Shown here piece by piece: positions 5,351 through 5,729 of a DNA stretch of 5,729 bases. The position numbers and the translations under genes are program-made. Positions within the stretch are counted from its first letter, which is position 1. Each line of letters starts with the position of its first letter. A model generated the notes under the pieces. That model did not search any database. It was not told the DNA's origin and saw only the letters and a list, made by a program, of their open reading frames with translations. The stretch is from an uncultured Burkholderiales bacterium (GTDB lineage: Bacteria; Pseudomonadota; Gammaproteobacteria; Burkholderiales; Burkholderiaceae_C), in contig CAIODE010000274.1 in NCBI GenBank assembly GCA_903856875.1, forward strand, positions 1 to 5,729, read 5' to 3'.

Positions 5351-5729
5351 ATTCCATTGCCGCCTTCTTCAAGGCCGCTACAGCTGCCGGCAAATCTTCA
5401 CGTTGTTCGGCAAGCTCTGCCAAGGATCGCCAAGCTTGTCTGCGGATGACAGGATCCTCTAGCGCAGGTACAGCTTGAGAAAGAAGCAACTGAGCCTTGC
5501 CCCACAATTGCCTTTTTTGGCACAGGCGTCCCGCTAAAAATTGCAAAAGCGGTTCGCGTGGGTTGCTTTTTTGCGCCGACTCAATGAGCGCCAACCAATC
5601 ACGCTCTTCGCCAGTATCTTGTCCCGTGAAGCTTTTCTCTAAGGTTTGGGTCAACTTCAATTGCTGCGCCTTGGACAAACTCTGAGGGCTTGCTTGCCAT
5701 CTGAGCCAAATGGGTTTTAACCAAGCCCT
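5349..5729 (-). CDS. hemY: HemY-type haem-biosynthesis-associated TPR protein, C-terminal part (enters from the right edge)
   Basis: The last 126 residues are visible. The frame stays open to the window edge, reading RAWLKPIWLRWQASPQS before LSKAQQLKLTQ, so the TTG at 5678 is internal and not a start. The text is helical and TPR-like, with ACDE-type spacing in PLLQFLAGRLCQKRQLWGKA and RQAWRSLAELAEQREDLPAA. QLWGKA followed by an LLSQA-like helix and the final RRQAWRSLAELA are typical of the C-terminus of proteobacterial HemY. That is an inner-membrane protein with an N-terminal membrane domain (outside this window) and cytoplasmic/periplasmic TPRs, encoded with hemC and hemD. It is unrelated to the protoporphyrinogen oxidase also called HemY in Bacillus. 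Its exact role in haem synthesis is unsettled. It is convergent with rne, and its TAA stop overlaps the rne terminator T-tract. Confidence 0.78.
   Translation of the reverse strand, partial: RAWLKPIWLRWQASPQSLSKAQQLKLTQTLEKSFTGQDTGEERDWLALIESAQKSNPREPLLQFLAGRLCQKRQLWGKAQLLLSQAVPALEDPVIRRQAWRSLAELAEQREDLPAAVAALKKAAME

Noticed and set aside
5349..5678. A stand-alone 109-residue gene starting at TTG 5678
   Set aside because: The frame stays open for 17 more codons to the window edge with HemY-like sequence, so it is the 3' end of a larger gene.

Overview
The window reads as ordinary housekeeping chromosome from a betaproteobacterium. It most likely belongs to Burkholderiales, family Comamonadaceae, with a Limnohabitans- or Rhodoferax-like moderate GC content. 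The assignment rests on protein character: an RNase E with an Arg/Gly-rich disordered tail ending in an [17 protein letters not shown] segment, an RluC, a HAD phosphatase and Rieske protein in tandem, and a proteobacterial HemY with TPR character. No lineage marker such as rRNA is present, so the genus is a guess.

Layout from left to right. Positions 1-1854 carry three overlapping genes on the minus strand, read right to left: rluC (23S rRNA pseudouridine synthase), a HAD-superfamily phosphatase, and the first 65 codons of a Rieske [2Fe-2S] protein that leaves the window at position 1. The overlaps (50 bp and 8 bp) and the lack of clear Shine-Dalgarno sequences suggest one transcript with coupled translation. 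Positions 1855-2384 (530 bp) hold no convincing gene. This is the divergent rluC/rne control region, with several small hairpins, weak promoter-like boxes and a clear ribosome binding site for rne. Positions 2385-5261 are rne, encoding a complete 958-residue RNase E. Positions 5324-5350 form a strong intrinsic terminator with a UUCG loop. It lies between rne and the convergent 3' end of hemY (5349-5729, minus strand, entering from the right edge).

The functional theme is RNA metabolism. RNase E starts mRNA decay and rRNA/tRNA processing, and RluC modifies 23S rRNA. The two genes are also divergent neighbours in Escherichia coli, so this arrangement is old. The HAD and Rieske proteins have unknown substrates and partners. 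HemY belongs to the haem biosynthesis gene set.

I see no mobile element, CRISPR array, tRNA, rRNA, toxin-antitoxin pair or defence system, and no clear sign of an undescribed system. The parts most worth a second look are the long, structured rne leader (possible autoregulation) and the non-catalytic half of RNase E: a putative membrane-binding helix, an RGG/RGER-rich disordered region, and a hydrophobic C-terminal segment that may bind a partner.
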